Notes under the pieces: generated by a model
What the model was told of the DNA's origin: nothing
The model's database searches: none
Seen by the model: the letters and a program-made list of their open reading frames with translations, nothing else
Shown: in pieces, positions 17,458 to 27,290 of the stretch
Layout: each line of letters starts with the position of its first letter
How positions within the stretch are numbered: the first letter of the stretch is position 1
Program-made: the position numbers and the translations under genes
Source: Hoylesella shahii DSM 15611 = JCM 12083
Lineage (GTDB): Bacteria; Bacteroidota; Bacteroidia; Bacteroidales; Bacteroidaceae
Assembly (NCBI RefSeq): GCF_000613445.1
Contig: NZ_BAIZ01000024.1
Span: 1-53,704 of the forward strand
Length of the DNA: 53,704 nt
Direction of reading: 5' to 3'

Positions 17458-19106
17458 TTATTTGCTGAATCCAATCTGCGAAATGCCATAAGTTTCTTTG
17501 CTTTCGTTCTCACTACATTTGCAGAGAGTGGGCAACTCTTCTGTTGGTGGACCATAGAGAATGGTGTTGATGGCATACCTGCGCGCCACGTTCTCTATTT
17601 GTCCGCCCGACAAATTGTAATGACTGGCTAGCCAACTAGCCGTTTCTTCGCTTATTTCTGGCATGATGTACTGCCAAATATGGCGGCGCGTTTGAATGGA
17701 TGGGGCGTTGAACTTCACCTTATAAAGAAAGCGACGCTCGAAAGCCTTGTCGAAGTTTTGCACCAGATTTGTTGTGGCAATAAGTATGCCGTCAATCCTT
17801 TCCATCTCTTGAAGGATAATGTTCTGCAACGCGTTCTCCATCTTGTCTGTTGCCCATTCGGCACCTTTATGGCGCATGCCAATAACAGCATCGGCCTCGT
17901 TGAAAAGCAGTATGGGTGCTAGCGATTGGCTTTCCACCTGGTTGCGGTAGTTGTCGAAAAGAGCTTTGATGTTCTTTTCGCTCTCGCCCACCCACATGCT
18001 CTTAATCTGTTCAACGTTCACTTGGATGATGTTGCGCCCCGTTTTACGTGCCAACTGCAACACTGTTTCTGTTTTGCCAACGCCAGGCGCACCGTAGAAT
18101 AGGCAAGTAAAGCCACAGCGAAAGCCTGCCTCCTTCATTCTGTTGTGTATCTGGTGATAGCGTTTTTCATCTAGTAGGTCTTCCAGCTCGGCAATCTGCT
18201 GTTGTGTATCTTTCTCGTAGAACAGTTGTTTGGCAACAATGTCTTTCGCTTTTATCATGCCTTTGCAGGCTTGAGACATGCTGGAGAGGTTCAACTCGCT
18301 TAGCAGTTCGCGCTTGGCCTGTCTGGTAAGGCGGAACGTTTCTCGGTCTGCCAGTCCGTTGTCATTCCCATATTCTATCAGCTGCAAGTATTGTAAGGTA
18401 TGGCATTTTGCGTTAAGCATGTATTTAATTCTGTTCCATTGATTTTTGCGGAAGAGAAACTCGATGTCGTGAAATCTTATTTCATCGTCGTCGTTGTTTG
18501 CAAATAGGTGACAAAAGAGAACGAGCGACGTTTGGTCTTCCTCGTTTAGGTATATCCCTTCAGCCTTCTCGAGAACTCAAGGTGGGTGTTGTGTTCCAAA
18601 AGGCATTGGATTTTACTTGCTGTTTGTTCGTACGACAACTCCTTGTCTTTTCTCATCTCGAAGACGGTTTCTAGTTCCATCATCAGCTCAGTGGCCGAAA
18701 GGTTGGTTTTGGCCTCCACTACAAACGCCTCGTTGTTCCTAAGCGCCTCGATAACATCTATGGGGACACGAAAAGATAGTTGGCGGTCGTCTTTTCGTTT
18801 GATGATGTACTCGCGACAAACAAGTTCGTCTACATCGTTCATGCACTTGATAATCTGAATGGTTGTGCATTGCAGAAACTCTGCAATATCGCTTGCGAGT
18901 ATGCTTCTGTTGTCGCTCTTGTCGACGAAGAGCGCGAGCATCACGCACTGTCGCTTGCTCAATTGCAACTTATCGGCGATGAAGCAGATGTATTCGTCTG
19001 CCTTGTTATAAAACTCGTTACTTAGTCCCGACCCCTTTGCCAATGCCACAATGTGCTCCATTGCTTCAAGCAAATTCATGTCTTTCATTTCTTTCTTTGC
19101 TTCCAT
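17458..19106 (-). CDS. AAA-family ATPase (frame broken near 18571-18577)
   Basis: An ATPase of about 549 residues after repair. The N-terminal part (19106 down to the break) is helical and may include a winged-helix region. The C-terminal AAA domain has Walker A GAPGVGKTET, Walker B LLFNEAD (Asn where Asp is usual), sensor ATTNL and a terminal NLSGGQIENVARRYA segment. The first frame ends ...EFSRRLKGYT at 18546. The next frame continues as EKAEGIYLNEEDQTSLVLF into the second ORF, so one base added at plus 18571-18577 fuses them. It lies downstream of the two DUF262 genes on the same strand, with its own -7 box. The function is unknown, and partnership with the DUF262 genes is an inference. 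Confidence 0.78.
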
Positions 19107-19134
19107 CTTTTTTCTTTTATATTGATTGATGATG

Positions 19135-19142
19135 CAAAGTTA
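19135..19142 (-). promoter_or_regulatory. -7 promoter box before the AAA ATPase
   Basis: The minus strand reads TAACTTTG, a perfect TAnnTTTG match, 29 bases before the ATG. It suggests that the ATPase can be transcribed separately from the DUF262 genes. Confidence 0.6.
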
Positions 19143-19144
19143 GA

Positions 19145-19174
19145 GTAAGGCTGTGCCGAATAGGGGCACAGCCT
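19145..19174 (-). terminator. Hairpin between the DUF262 gene and the AAA ATPase
   Basis: AAGGCTGTGCC and GGCACAGCCTT form an 11-bp perfect stem with a short loop. It has only a weak T-run on the minus strand, so it may be a terminator for the DUF262 pair, a partial attenuator, or an RNA-processing structure. Confidence 0.55.
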
Positions 19175-19211
19175 TGAGGAATGTGTGGGGATATTGAGAA
19201 TAAAAGCGACT

Positions 19212-21659
19212 TTATTCTTGCATCTTGATAATGTCTTCCAATAGATTGCAGAAATCTGTGACACAAGGATTAATACCTACATCTTTGCAATAGTATTCTC
19301 TGCTTGCATTAGGCGTAGAGGCATTACGGGTTTTAAATGAACTCCATTTTTCTTCCATTGCATAAACCTTGTTGTCATACCAGTATATAAAGTAGTATGT
19401 CTTGTCGCCGAACAGATAATTAAAGTAAATACCCCAACCTTTAAGCATATTACAATTTGGGATTTTTTGCTCCGTGTAAATGTTTATCTTGCCAGCTGTC
19501 TCGCATTCATTTAGCAACTTATTCCTATGAAAATCATTTTGGTCAGGAATGAAACCTTCGAGTCTTGGTGGGTAGATAGCCCATTTGTAGTGAATGTTCC
19601 TGATGCGGTATCTCCTTTCTTGGTTGGCGACAAAGTTAAGAAGATTGGTAGAATACAAGTCTTTATAGATTTCGAAATCACCTTCACGAACAGTTATATT
19701 GAGATTATTCATTAAAATTTGATGTACTGCTGTAGCCCATTGACTTCGAAGGAGAATTCTATTTCTCCATGTCTCAGCAGTGTTGTCTAATACAAACTTA
19801 TCGCCCTCTATTAAGCTTTGGTAGTCTTTGGCTTGGTAAAGGACGGCTTTCAGAACTAGAGCTTTCGACTTGTACTTGTATTCCTCGGTGTCTTTAACCC
19901 CATTCTTGTCGAAAAACTTTTGGACGTTAATCCATTTCTCATCGAAGAAGCCCACTGTCCACTCATCAGCATTGTTGCGAATTAGGAAACGAATACCACC
20001 ATCAAAGAATGCAAATTGCTCCGCTTCTTCAATGGTTTCTTGCCATGTGGTATAGTTGCTTCCGTCCTGCTTGCGACAACTTCCTTTGTACAAAGCAAGG
20101 CTGTCGTCGTCGGCAAGAATTATCTTAGCTTTTTCTATTTCTTCTATAAGTTGTCTTCCAAATGCGTTGTTTGGTGCAGTCTTATCGTAGTATTTAAGCT
20201 CTTTGTAAATATTATGTGCATCGAACTCTGATAGCACGCTGATAACGCTTTTCATGCTGCTTACGCTATCTATAGCAAGGCCACCGTCGGGATTTCTTAC
20301 CGAAGCCATATTCCATACAAATCTCATCCAATTTTTTAGGTCTTTCTTCTCTAAATCAGTATTGGCTGCACCCTCTTTAAAAAACTTACAAATAGCATAG
20401 AATACTACGCGTTGCTGTTGAGTAATGCTGTCTACTACCAACCATTGCGTTTCAGTGTCTGCGCAGACGTTTTTACCCACGTTATCTATTTTGTATTGTG
20501 GAATGAATTGGAATTCACTGGACCATGGTCGAGAAAGGGCCGCTTGCTCAACATTAGAAATGGACAAGTTATCAAGAATTACTTTTAAATCATCAAACAA
20601 TACTTTGTCAATCTCATTGTTCCATTTATAGTTGTCCAAGCTTTTATATCTTACAGACCTATTGTGTTCTTTTGTTTTCCTTCCTGTGAGATATGAATAA
20701 TATTTGTCGTCCTCATCTTTAATGTCTTCGATGTGATAGTTAAGGAAGAAGCGATTTAAGAATTCGAAATATATCTCATCAACCCTATTGTTTCCCGACC
20801 TGTTTTTCCAAAAGAGTTCCATCCATGTGGTGTCTAAAGAGATGGGAATGCCTGTCTTTATGTCGAGAAGCGATTTCCATTCTTCGTTGTCTTGTGCTTG
20901 CTTGCGTATGTAACCAACAAGGTCGGCCTTGAAGTTCTCAAACATTGTCAGCTGTTTGCCACGGGCATTCATCTTTATATATAGGTCATCCGACAGACCG
21001 AAATGGTCGAGAGAAAGTTGATAGAAGACAATTGGTGCATCTTCTGATGTTAGTATCTTCCAGTATTCCTCAAACTTTTCGGGCGTTGTGTCTTGGAACA
21101 GCTCCTCAATGCCGTCTGTAATGTCTTCACCATATTTATCATTTAGTTTCGTTCCACTAAGCATTCTCAGCAAAGCTTGTATGGTTGGGTCCTGCTTCCA
21201 AGCAGCGGGAAACCATGTTCGGCTTGTGATAAACTCGGCTATACCAGTATCAGAGGCTGTTTTAAATGTCTCAAAGTTAGTAGGTATACACAATTTGTGA
21301 AAGAACTCGCGTGAAGATATTCTTGTTTCGTAGGTAAAGTTCTTTAACATTTGGCAAGCCTCTTCCAGCTTGTTTGCTCTCAATGCAACATACCAATGCA
21401 ATAGCCACAAGGTTGTTAGTCTTTGTTGCCCATCTAATGGTTGCATCTTTGCTTTGTCAACAGCCCCATAAACAAAGTCGAGTTTCAGGTATTGTTCGCC
21501 GTTGGGCAGATTCTTGTCTAAGGCTTTTTTCAGGTCGATGAGAAAATTTTGGCGTAAGTATTCTTTGCCAAGCCTGCCTTGCGCGTAATCACGCTGAATG
21601 ATTGGTATTTCAATGTTGGTGTTGGAAATGAAATTCCAAAAAGATATTTTGTTGTCCAT
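19212..21659 (-). CDS. DUF262-domain protein (815 residues)
   Basis: The N-terminal DUF262 domain shows IPIIQRDYAQGR (18-29), the diagnostic DGQQRLTT (76-83) and later NARGKQLTMFENFKADL. DUF262 is a ParB/sulfiredoxin-like nucleotide-binding domain seen in GmrS, SspE and other DNA-modification-dependent restriction proteins. The remaining 500 or so residues show no HNH or other nuclease motif that I recognise. It starts 4 bases after the DUF262-DUF1524 gene, so the two are clearly co-transcribed and probably act together. The region looks more AT-rich by eye than its flanks (not computed), hinting at acquisition by transfer. Confidence 0.85.
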   Translation of the reverse strand: MDNKISFWNFISNTNIEIPIIQRDYAQGRLGKEYLRQNFLIDLKKALDKNLPNGEQYLKLDFVYGAVDKAKMQPLDGQQRLTTLWLLHWYVALRANKLEEACQMLKNFTYETRISSREFFHKLCIPTNFETFKTASDTGIAEFITSRTWFPAAWKQDPTIQALLRMLSGTKLNDKYGEDITDGIEELFQDTTPEKFEEYWKILTSEDAPIVFYQLSLDHFGLSDDLYIKMNARGKQLTMFENFKADLVGYIRKQAQDNEEWKSLLDIKTGIPISLDTTWMELFWKNRSGNNRVDEIYFEFLNRFFLNYHIEDIKDEDDKYYSYLTGRKTKEHNRSVRYKSLDNYKWNNEIDKVLFDDLKVILDNLSISNVEQAALSRPWSSEFQFIPQYKIDNVGKNVCADTETQWLVVDSITQQQRVVFYAICKFFKEGAANTDLEKKDLKNWMRFVWNMASVRNPDGGLAIDSVSSMKSVISVLSEFDAHNIYKELKYYDKTAPNNAFGRQLIEEIEKAKIILADDDSLALYKGSCRKQDGSNYTTWQETIEEAEQFAFFDGGIRFLIRNNADEWTVGFFDEKWINVQKFFDKNGVKDTEEYKYKSKALVLKAVLYQAKDYQSLIEGDKFVLDNTAETWRNRILLRSQWATAVHQILMNNLNITVREGDFEIYKDLYSTNLLNFVANQERRYRIRNIHYKWAIYPPRLEGFIPDQNDFHRNKLLNECETAGKINIYTEQKIPNCNMLKGWGIYFNYLFGDKTYYFIYWYDNKVYAMEEKWSSFKTRNASTPNASREYYCKDVGINPCVTDFCNLLEDIIKMQE

Positions 21660-21663
21660 GATT

Positions 21664-23565
21664 TTATTTGTCTAATTGTTTAATGCATGCTTCGATGTCG
21701 TTAAGGTAACCCTGTGCGTCGGTTTCTTTCGTCCAATAGTTGATGTCGCCGATGGTGGACGAATAATACTTCATGAAAACATTTCTTGTGCAGGGTGGTA
21801 CAAATGGAGAATTAGCATCTGTTTCCTTTTCTATATTAAATTTCTTATCACGTGAGAGTTTTGGAATAGGTATCAGCTTTCCTTTGTCTTTCCCAATGAT
21901 TATGCGACGTTTGGCCGAGAATATGGCATTGCCATAGCTGCGGTTGGTTGAAGAATCGAGTAAAGTATAGTTCCAAATCCTATTCTTTTCTTCTTGTGAC
22001 CAAGGCTCATGTTCAGGGATAGATTCTTTGATCTCTGCATATTTACTTTTCTTCTCATCCTCATCTTCTATGTCGAAGTAACTGGATATTTGGTCTTGCA
22101 CATCTTTATGAACACTCCAATACACATTGAGCAACCATTCCCCTTGGGTAACTGTGTCGGTTTCTTCGTTTTCTGTATTCGAATTGATGTGTTCAACGTC
22201 CCATTTCTCTTTCTTATAAAGGTGGAATGGGAACTTATAGAATGCGGCAAGTTGCTCTGTTTCTTTTTCCTTTATGTTCCTGTTGATGACAGTTTGGATA
22301 TTATGGAAAAGCAGAATGGGCTTGCATCTTGTTTTACGTTTGCCATCTTGATACTCATGTTCAAGTGATGGACAGCCGCCTATCACCTTCTTTATTTCTT
22401 CTTTTAGTGTCTTCAAGAATCCTTTCTTGTCTTCCGATTTGTTCCAATATTCTACAAGTTGGGAAATGCTATCTGCCTTACAATCAATAAGAAATCCTAC
22501 GTAATGATACAACTGCAAGTCGTCGTACCATTCCACAAAGGTGTTGAACAAGCTTTTAACCTTTTCCCAACAGAAATCGATAGAGGGCCTATTTCGTGAG
22601 AAGTATTGATAGAAATATCGGAAAGTCCTGTTTGCGTCTGTGCCAATGTGTTTGAGTTCAGTTTCTTCTAGTTCAAGCATGTTGAGCTCACACATCAATT
22701 TGAACAAGAAATCGATGCGCGTTGGGTTCTCATAACCCACTTCGTGTAGGAAAAGCCAAAAGTCTTCTTTTTGCAAAGTGTATTCTATTCTGTCCCATTC
22801 AGAAGCTATCTCTTGTTGCCTTAGCTTGAGTGCAGATGGGTCTTCTTTCTTAAAGTTCGAACTGTTTAGTAACAATGCCTTGATAAGTTCAGCATTGGTG
22901 AGGCCTATCTTCCCTATATTTAGCCTTGTGAAGACTTTTATTGGATCTTCATCTACCGATTCATACCAAATGAAACGAACGTTGTTTGATTGGTCTATTG
23001 TAGGTTCGTCTTCATCACAAGATGATGCGAGCAGTGTGTTTGCAAAACACCATTTGTTTGCTTTTGTTTCTTCGAACCATTGCTTTATCGTGCTAAGTGC
23101 TTTGCTGGCATGGTAGTAGTCAACTTTTTCACAAAACTCTTTGTCTGATTCGGTGATTTGTTTTAGGAAGTTGGTGCTTACGTTTGCCTCACGTTGATAT
23201 CTCAACTCATATAGATTTGAGGGTAAGTTCATTGCTTCTATCAGTGCTTTCATGGTAGAAAGAATAAGGTATATGGTGGTCAGCCGTTGTTGTCCATCAA
23301 TAACCTCATACCAAGTGTCGCTAACTTCTAGCTCGTTGGTTTGCTTTTCTTGCTCGGTCATGGCACGTACCACAAGTGGTTGCAGACAATAAAACTCGCC
23401 TCGCTTCTTTTCCTTTTTGCCGAAGTCATTAATGTCTTCTAGCAAATCTCTCACTTCTTGTTCCGTCCAACGATAGCCTCGTTGGTAACTTGGAACAAAA
23501 AACTTCATGTTGAGCAGTTGACTAACTGCCATTACTTCAATTTTGTTTTCTAGCATAATAAACAA
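21664..23565 (-). CDS. DUF262 + DUF1524 (HNH nuclease) protein
   Basis: Up to 633 residues. The DUF262 domain comes first, with VPSYQRGYRW (24-33), DGQQRLTT (90-97) and FTRLNIGKIGLTNAELIKALL. The C-terminal DUF1524 HNH-type domain has DVEHINS (456-462) and WNYTLLDSSTNRSYGN (531-546) followed by AKRR. This is the GmrSD/SspE architecture, in which DUF262 senses NTP or modified DNA and DUF1524 cuts DNA. All key residues appear intact. The start may be the ATG at 23565 or at 23553 (MLENKIEV); the second resembles family starts better. It lies 50 bases after the WYL gene. Confidence 0.88.
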   Translation of the reverse strand: MFIMLENKIEVMAVSQLLNMKFFVPSYQRGYRWTEQEVRDLLEDINDFGKKEKKRGEFYCLQPLVVRAMTEQEKQTNELEVSDTWYEVIDGQQRLTTIYLILSTMKALIEAMNLPSNLYELRYQREANVSTNFLKQITESDKEFCEKVDYYHASKALSTIKQWFEETKANKWCFANTLLASSCDEDEPTIDQSNNVRFIWYESVDEDPIKVFTRLNIGKIGLTNAELIKALLLNSSNFKKEDPSALKLRQQEIASEWDRIEYTLQKEDFWLFLHEVGYENPTRIDFLFKLMCELNMLELEETELKHIGTDANRTFRYFYQYFSRNRPSIDFCWEKVKSLFNTFVEWYDDLQLYHYVGFLIDCKADSISQLVEYWNKSEDKKGFLKTLKEEIKKVIGGCPSLEHEYQDGKRKTRCKPILLFHNIQTVINRNIKEKETEQLAAFYKFPFHLYKKEKWDVEHINSNTENEETDTVTQGEWLLNVYWSVHKDVQDQISSYFDIEDEDEKKSKYAEIKESIPEHEPWSQEEKNRIWNYTLLDSSTNRSYGNAIFSAKRRIIIGKDKGKLIPIPKLSRDKKFNIEKETDANSPFVPPCTRNVFMKYYSSTIGDINYWTKETDAQGYLNDIEACIKQLDK

Positions 23566-23615
23566 TTTGTATTGATTTAACTTGTGTTTGTTCTTTTATC
23601 TGTTGGTTTCTGAAA

Positions 23616-24536
23616 TTATGAATAGTCTTCCTCCCCATACCTTTCCGCCATCTCCCTTATCTTCTCTTTCATCGTTTCTCTCAGCCAATGGGGTTCAATC
23701 ACTTCCACATCTGCCCCAAGTGAGAGCAGTTCTTGTTGGAAATCGAAAGTGGGACGAAGGCGAAAGGCGAAGGTGCAGCGGTTGTCTTTGGGCGCGAGTT
23801 CGCGTTGCGAGGCATGCAAAGGCAGGTCGCGAAGATAATGAGCTTGCCATTCGCTAACCCTTAGTGTCACTTCTTCTGTAGCAGTGTTGTCGCCAATGAT
23901 AACGCCGAAACAATCGTTGAAGAACGCTTTCGCATCGAAATCGGGTGGCAGCGCAAACTTGTTGCCCGTAAGTAACTCCAAGTTAACGATGCGGTCGAGC
24001 GCATACACCATCACCTTATTATAATAAGGAGAGTGTGCCGCCATGTACCAACGTCGCCTAAACATCTTAACGCAATAAGGTTCTGCCTCGAAAGTGGTAG
24101 CCGATGGGCGGTAATAGCTGTGATAGGTAACGCGCAACGTGTGGTTCTCGCGCATGGCTTGCAATATTGTTTTTAGCTGTTGGTTGTTGGTAGGTGTGTG
24201 TTGTAGCAGTATTCGGTCTTTCATTCGTTGGTTTTCCATGAGCAGGTTACCCTCCGTGATGGTGTCGAAGAGCCATCGTTTAAGTGTTCCGTTCGCTATT
24301 TCGCCTTCGTTTGCGATGTAATAGGCATAGCGTCCCTTGCGTTCGCACTCGATAACAAGGCCCAATAAGTCTTCTACTCCGATGCGCCATTTATGGAAAG
24401 TGCGCAGCGGAAGGTCTTCTCCACCGCTGAAATCAATCTCCTTACGCCACTCCTCGTTAATCTCTTCGAAGGTTATTTTGTGTGCTTTATATATGGTTTC
24501 GGCTAGCCAAATGTATTTGTTTAGTATCTTCGACAT
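23616..24536 (-). CDS. WYL-domain transcriptional regulator
   Basis: A 306-residue regulator. The N-terminal 90 residues look like a DNA-binding helix-turn-helix (YIWLAETIYKAHKITFEEI). A WYL domain with RRWYMAAHSP and DRIVNLE follows, then a C-terminal extension (TFDFQQELLSLGADVEVIEP). WYL proteins sense ligands, often nucleic acid or nucleotides, and many repress defence loci (BrxR, CapW). The start at 24536 fits the -7 box 26 bases upstream; the longer frame from 24596 would begin before that promoter. It is the first gene of the DUF262 cluster. Confidence 0.88.
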   Translation of the reverse strand: MSKILNKYIWLAETIYKAHKITFEEINEEWRKEIDFSGGEDLPLRTFHKWRIGVEDLLGLVIECERKGRYAYYIANEGEIANGTLKRWLFDTITEGNLLMENQRMKDRILLQHTPTNNQQLKTILQAMRENHTLRVTYHSYYRPSATTFEAEPYCVKMFRRRWYMAAHSPYYNKVMVYALDRIVNLELLTGNKFALPPDFDAKAFFNDCFGVIIGDNTATEEVTLRVSEWQAHYLRDLPLHASQRELAPKDNRCTFAFRLRPTFDFQQELLSLGADVEVIEPHWLRETMKEKIREMAERYGEEDYS

Positions 24537-24561
24537 GGCTTTATGGTTATTAGTTATGCTG

Positions 24562-24569
24562 CAAAGATA
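24562..24569 (-). promoter_or_regulatory. -7 promoter box for the WYL-DUF262 cluster
   Basis: The minus strand reads TATCTTTG (TAnnTTTG). The position decides the start of the WYL gene at 24536 rather than 24596. Confidence 0.6.
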
Positions 24570-24723
24570 CGTAGAACCTATGTAAAAACTGGGCATAGCT
24601 TTAACTTTCTGTTAGAAAAATAATAAAGTATTTGTATTTTCGAGCTTATGAGTTCGATAGTTGATTGTTCGCCTTATCTGTCGATGTGCCATCTCCTTAC
24701 CTAGCATTCCATCTTGGCACAAA

Positions 24724-24742
24724 GTTTGCATATCATGCAAAC
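24724..24742. promoter_or_regulatory. Near-perfect palindrome upstream of htpG
   Basis: GTTTGCAT, a 3-base spacer ATC, then ATGCAAAC: 8-bp arms about 43 bases before the htpG ATG. The size and symmetry are those of a dimeric repressor operator. It lies in the divergent gap between the WYL regulator and htpG, so it could serve either gene. Confidence 0.5.
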
Positions 24743-24784
24743 GTATAACGATTATAACGAACTTAACACATTATTATATATAAC

Positions 24785-26838
24785 ATGCAAAAAGGAAACA
24801 TTGGGGTAACAACAGAGAACATCTTCCCCGTGATAAAAAAGTTTCTCTATTCAGACCACGAGATTTTTCTTCGCGAGCTGGTTTCTAACGCCGTAGACGC
24901 AACCCAGAAGTTGAAGACGCTGGCAGAGCGTGGCGACTTTAAAGGCGAACAAGGCGACTTAACTGTGCGTGTGAGCCTGGATGCCGACAAAGGAACGCTA
25001 ACCATCAGCGACCGAGGCGTGGGAATGACGGCCGACGAGATTGACAGATACATCAACCAAATCGCTTTTTCGGGCGTAACCGACTTCCTCGACAAGTACA
25101 AAGACAACGCCAACGCCATTATCGGACACTTCGGACTGGGTTTCTACTCGGCCTTTATGGTGAGCAAAAAGGTGGAAATCATCACGCGCAGCTATCAAGA
25201 AGGTGCGCAAGCCGTGAAGTGGAGTTGCGATGGGTCGCCCGCTTACGAAATAGAAGAGGTGCAGAAAGAGGACCGTGGCACCGACATCGTGCTGTATATC
25301 GACGACGATTGCAAAGAATTCTTGGAGAAAACGCGCATACAACAGCTGCTCAACAAGTATTGCAAGTTCTTGCCCATCCCCATCGCCTTCGGTAAAAAGA
25401 CCGAATGGAAGGATGGAAAGCAAGTGGACACAGAAGAAGACAACATCATTAACGATGTGGAACCGCTGTGGACAAAGACTCCAAGCACGCTGAAAGACGA
25501 AGACTACAAGGCGTTCTACCGCACACTCTATCCCATGCAAGATGAGCCTTGTTCTGGATTCACCTCAACGTAGACTATCCGTTCAACCTCACGGGCGTGC
25601 TTTACTTCCCCCGAATACACAGCAACATCGAGTTGCAGCGCAACAAAGTGATGCTGTATTGCAACCAAGTGTTCGTTACCGACCAAGTGGAAGGCATCGT
25701 TCCCGACTTCCTCACGCTCTTGCACGGCGTTATCGACTCGCCCGACATCCCCCTAAACGTAAGCCGTAGCTATCTGCAAAGCGATGGCGACGTGAAGAAA
25801 ATATCGACCTACATCACCAAAAAGGTGGCAGACCGTCTGCAAAGTCTGTTTAAAGAAGACCGCAAGGGCTTTGAAGAGAAGTGGGACAGCCTGAAACTTT
25901 TCATCAACTATGGCATGCTTTCGCAAGAAGATTTCTTCGAGCGAGCCAAAGATTTCGCCCTGTTGAAGGATGTAGACGGCAAATATTTCACCTACGACGA
26001 GTATCGCACGCTTATTAAGGACAACCAAACCGACAAAGACGGACAGTTGGTTTGTCTATACACCAACAGCAAAGACGAGCAATATTCTTATGTAGAAGCA
26101 GCTCGCGCCAAAGGTTATAGCGTGCTACAATTGGAGGGCGAACTGGATGTTCCCGTGGCATCCTTGTTGGAACAGAAGTTGGAAAAGTGCCATTTTGTGC
26201 GCGTAGACAGCGACATCGTGGAGCGACTGATACAAAAAGACGACGCCCCGAAGAGCAATATAGACGAGGCCGACCGCGAAAACCTTTCGCAAGTGTTCCG
26301 CTCGCAGATGCCACATATCGACAAAGCTGAGTTTAGTGCAGAAGTGCAAGCCATGGGCGAGGAAGTTCAACCCATCCTTATCACCCAAAGCGAGTACATG
26401 CGCCGCATGAAAGATATGGGACGTTTGCAGGCAGGTATGGCCTTCTATGCGCAGATGCCAGATGCATATAACGTTGTGTTGAACAGTGACCATGCGCTTA
26501 TCAAGCGTGTGTTGGAAGCATGTAAGCAAACCACAACAGACACATTGCAGCCCATTGAGGCTGAAATTAAGGGGTTGGAGGCACGTTTGGCTGCACTGCA
26601 CCAACAACAATCGGCCAAGAAACCAGAAGAAATTACCGAAGAAGAAAAGGCCGATGCAAGCAAAACCGAAAAAGAAATTGCCGACCTTCGTGCAAAGAAA
26701 CAAAGCACATTGGCCGATTTTGGTAAGAATAACGACATTGTTCACCAGCTCATCGACTTGGCTCTGTTGCAAAACGGACTGCTTAAGGGAGCAGCATTGG
26801 ATGCATTCTTAAAGCGTTCGGTGTCTTTGATAAAATAA
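24785..26838 (+). CDS. htpG: HSP90-family chaperone HtpG (frame broken near 25547-25550)
   Basis: ATP-dependent cytoplasmic chaperone. The N-terminal GHKL ATPase domain shows ELVSNAVDAT, DRGVGMTADEID and GHFGLGFYSAFMV. The first frame stops at 25573 after ...YPMQDEPCSGFTST, and the second resumes with FWIHLNVDYPFNLTGVLYFP. One base added at GAGCCTTG (25547-25550), giving CCC TTG or CCT CTG, reads DEPLFWIHLNVD and yields 684 residues, the normal Bacteroidota length. The middle and C-terminal dimerisation domains are intact. Identity is sure, and the break is most simply a sequencing error. Confidence 0.95.
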
Positions 26839-26962
26839 ACTGGGCACGTGTTGAAGGGGCGAAAATCCCCTTCAACGCCCCCAATTTAAGCGAAAAATAA
26901 CCAAAATCGTACTTTTTTGATAAAAAGTTGCTGAAAAGTTTGGTGGAGAAAAAAAAACTCTA

Positions 26963-26970
26963 TACCTTTG
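26963..26970 (+). promoter_or_regulatory. -7 promoter box for tRNA-Arg
   Basis: TACCTTTG matches TAnnTTTG and lies 20 bases before the mature tRNA 5' end. Confidence 0.65.
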
Positions 26971-26989
26971 CACTCGCAATTCAGAACAA

Positions 26990-27063
26990 GGTTCCGTAGC
27001 TCAACTGAATAGAGCATCTGACTACGGATCAGAAGGTTGTGGGTTTGAATCCCGCCGGAATCA
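26990..27063 (+). tRNA. tRNA-Arg (anticodon ACG)
   Basis: A 74-base cloverleaf. The acceptor GGTTCCG pairs with CGGAATC (one G-U), U8 and A9 are present, the D stem is GCTC/GAGC, the anticodon stem TCTGA/TCAGA encloses the loop CTACGGA with anticodon ACG, and the T stem GTGGG/CCCGC holds the TTTGAAT loop. The discriminator base is A, and CCA is not encoded. It decodes CGN arginine codons after A34-to-inosine editing. Confidence 0.95.
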
Positions 27064-27071
27064 CAAGAATT

Positions 27072-27106
27072 GAGGCTGATACATCATAGATGTGTCAGCC
27101 TTTTTT
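27072..27106 (+). terminator. Rho-independent terminator of tRNA-Arg
   Basis: AGGCTGATACATC and GATGTGTCAGCCT form a stem with one G-U pair and a short loop, followed by six or more T. Confidence 0.9.
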
Positions 27107-27227
27107 ATTCGTATGCTTTGCGTGTTGTAATGTAAGGCGTTGAGAATAAGCAAGTTTGTACAGAATAAAATCACTCCTTGGTGCGTAAAAAAAGGCAAAT
27201 ATATTTTCTAATCACATAAAAAACTCG

Positions 27228-27235
27228 TATATTTG
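27228..27235 (+). promoter_or_regulatory. -7 promoter box for the HU gene
   Basis: TATATTTG matches TAnnTTTG, 55 bases before the HU ATG. Confidence 0.6.
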
Positions 27236-27290
27236 CACTCCGTATCCGAGAACGGATGAAATAGTAAATCATTAAATAACAACAATAAGA

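Noticed and set aside
26125..26772. 215-codon minus-strand ORF
   Set aside because: Antisense to the C-terminal half of htpG, with no motif.
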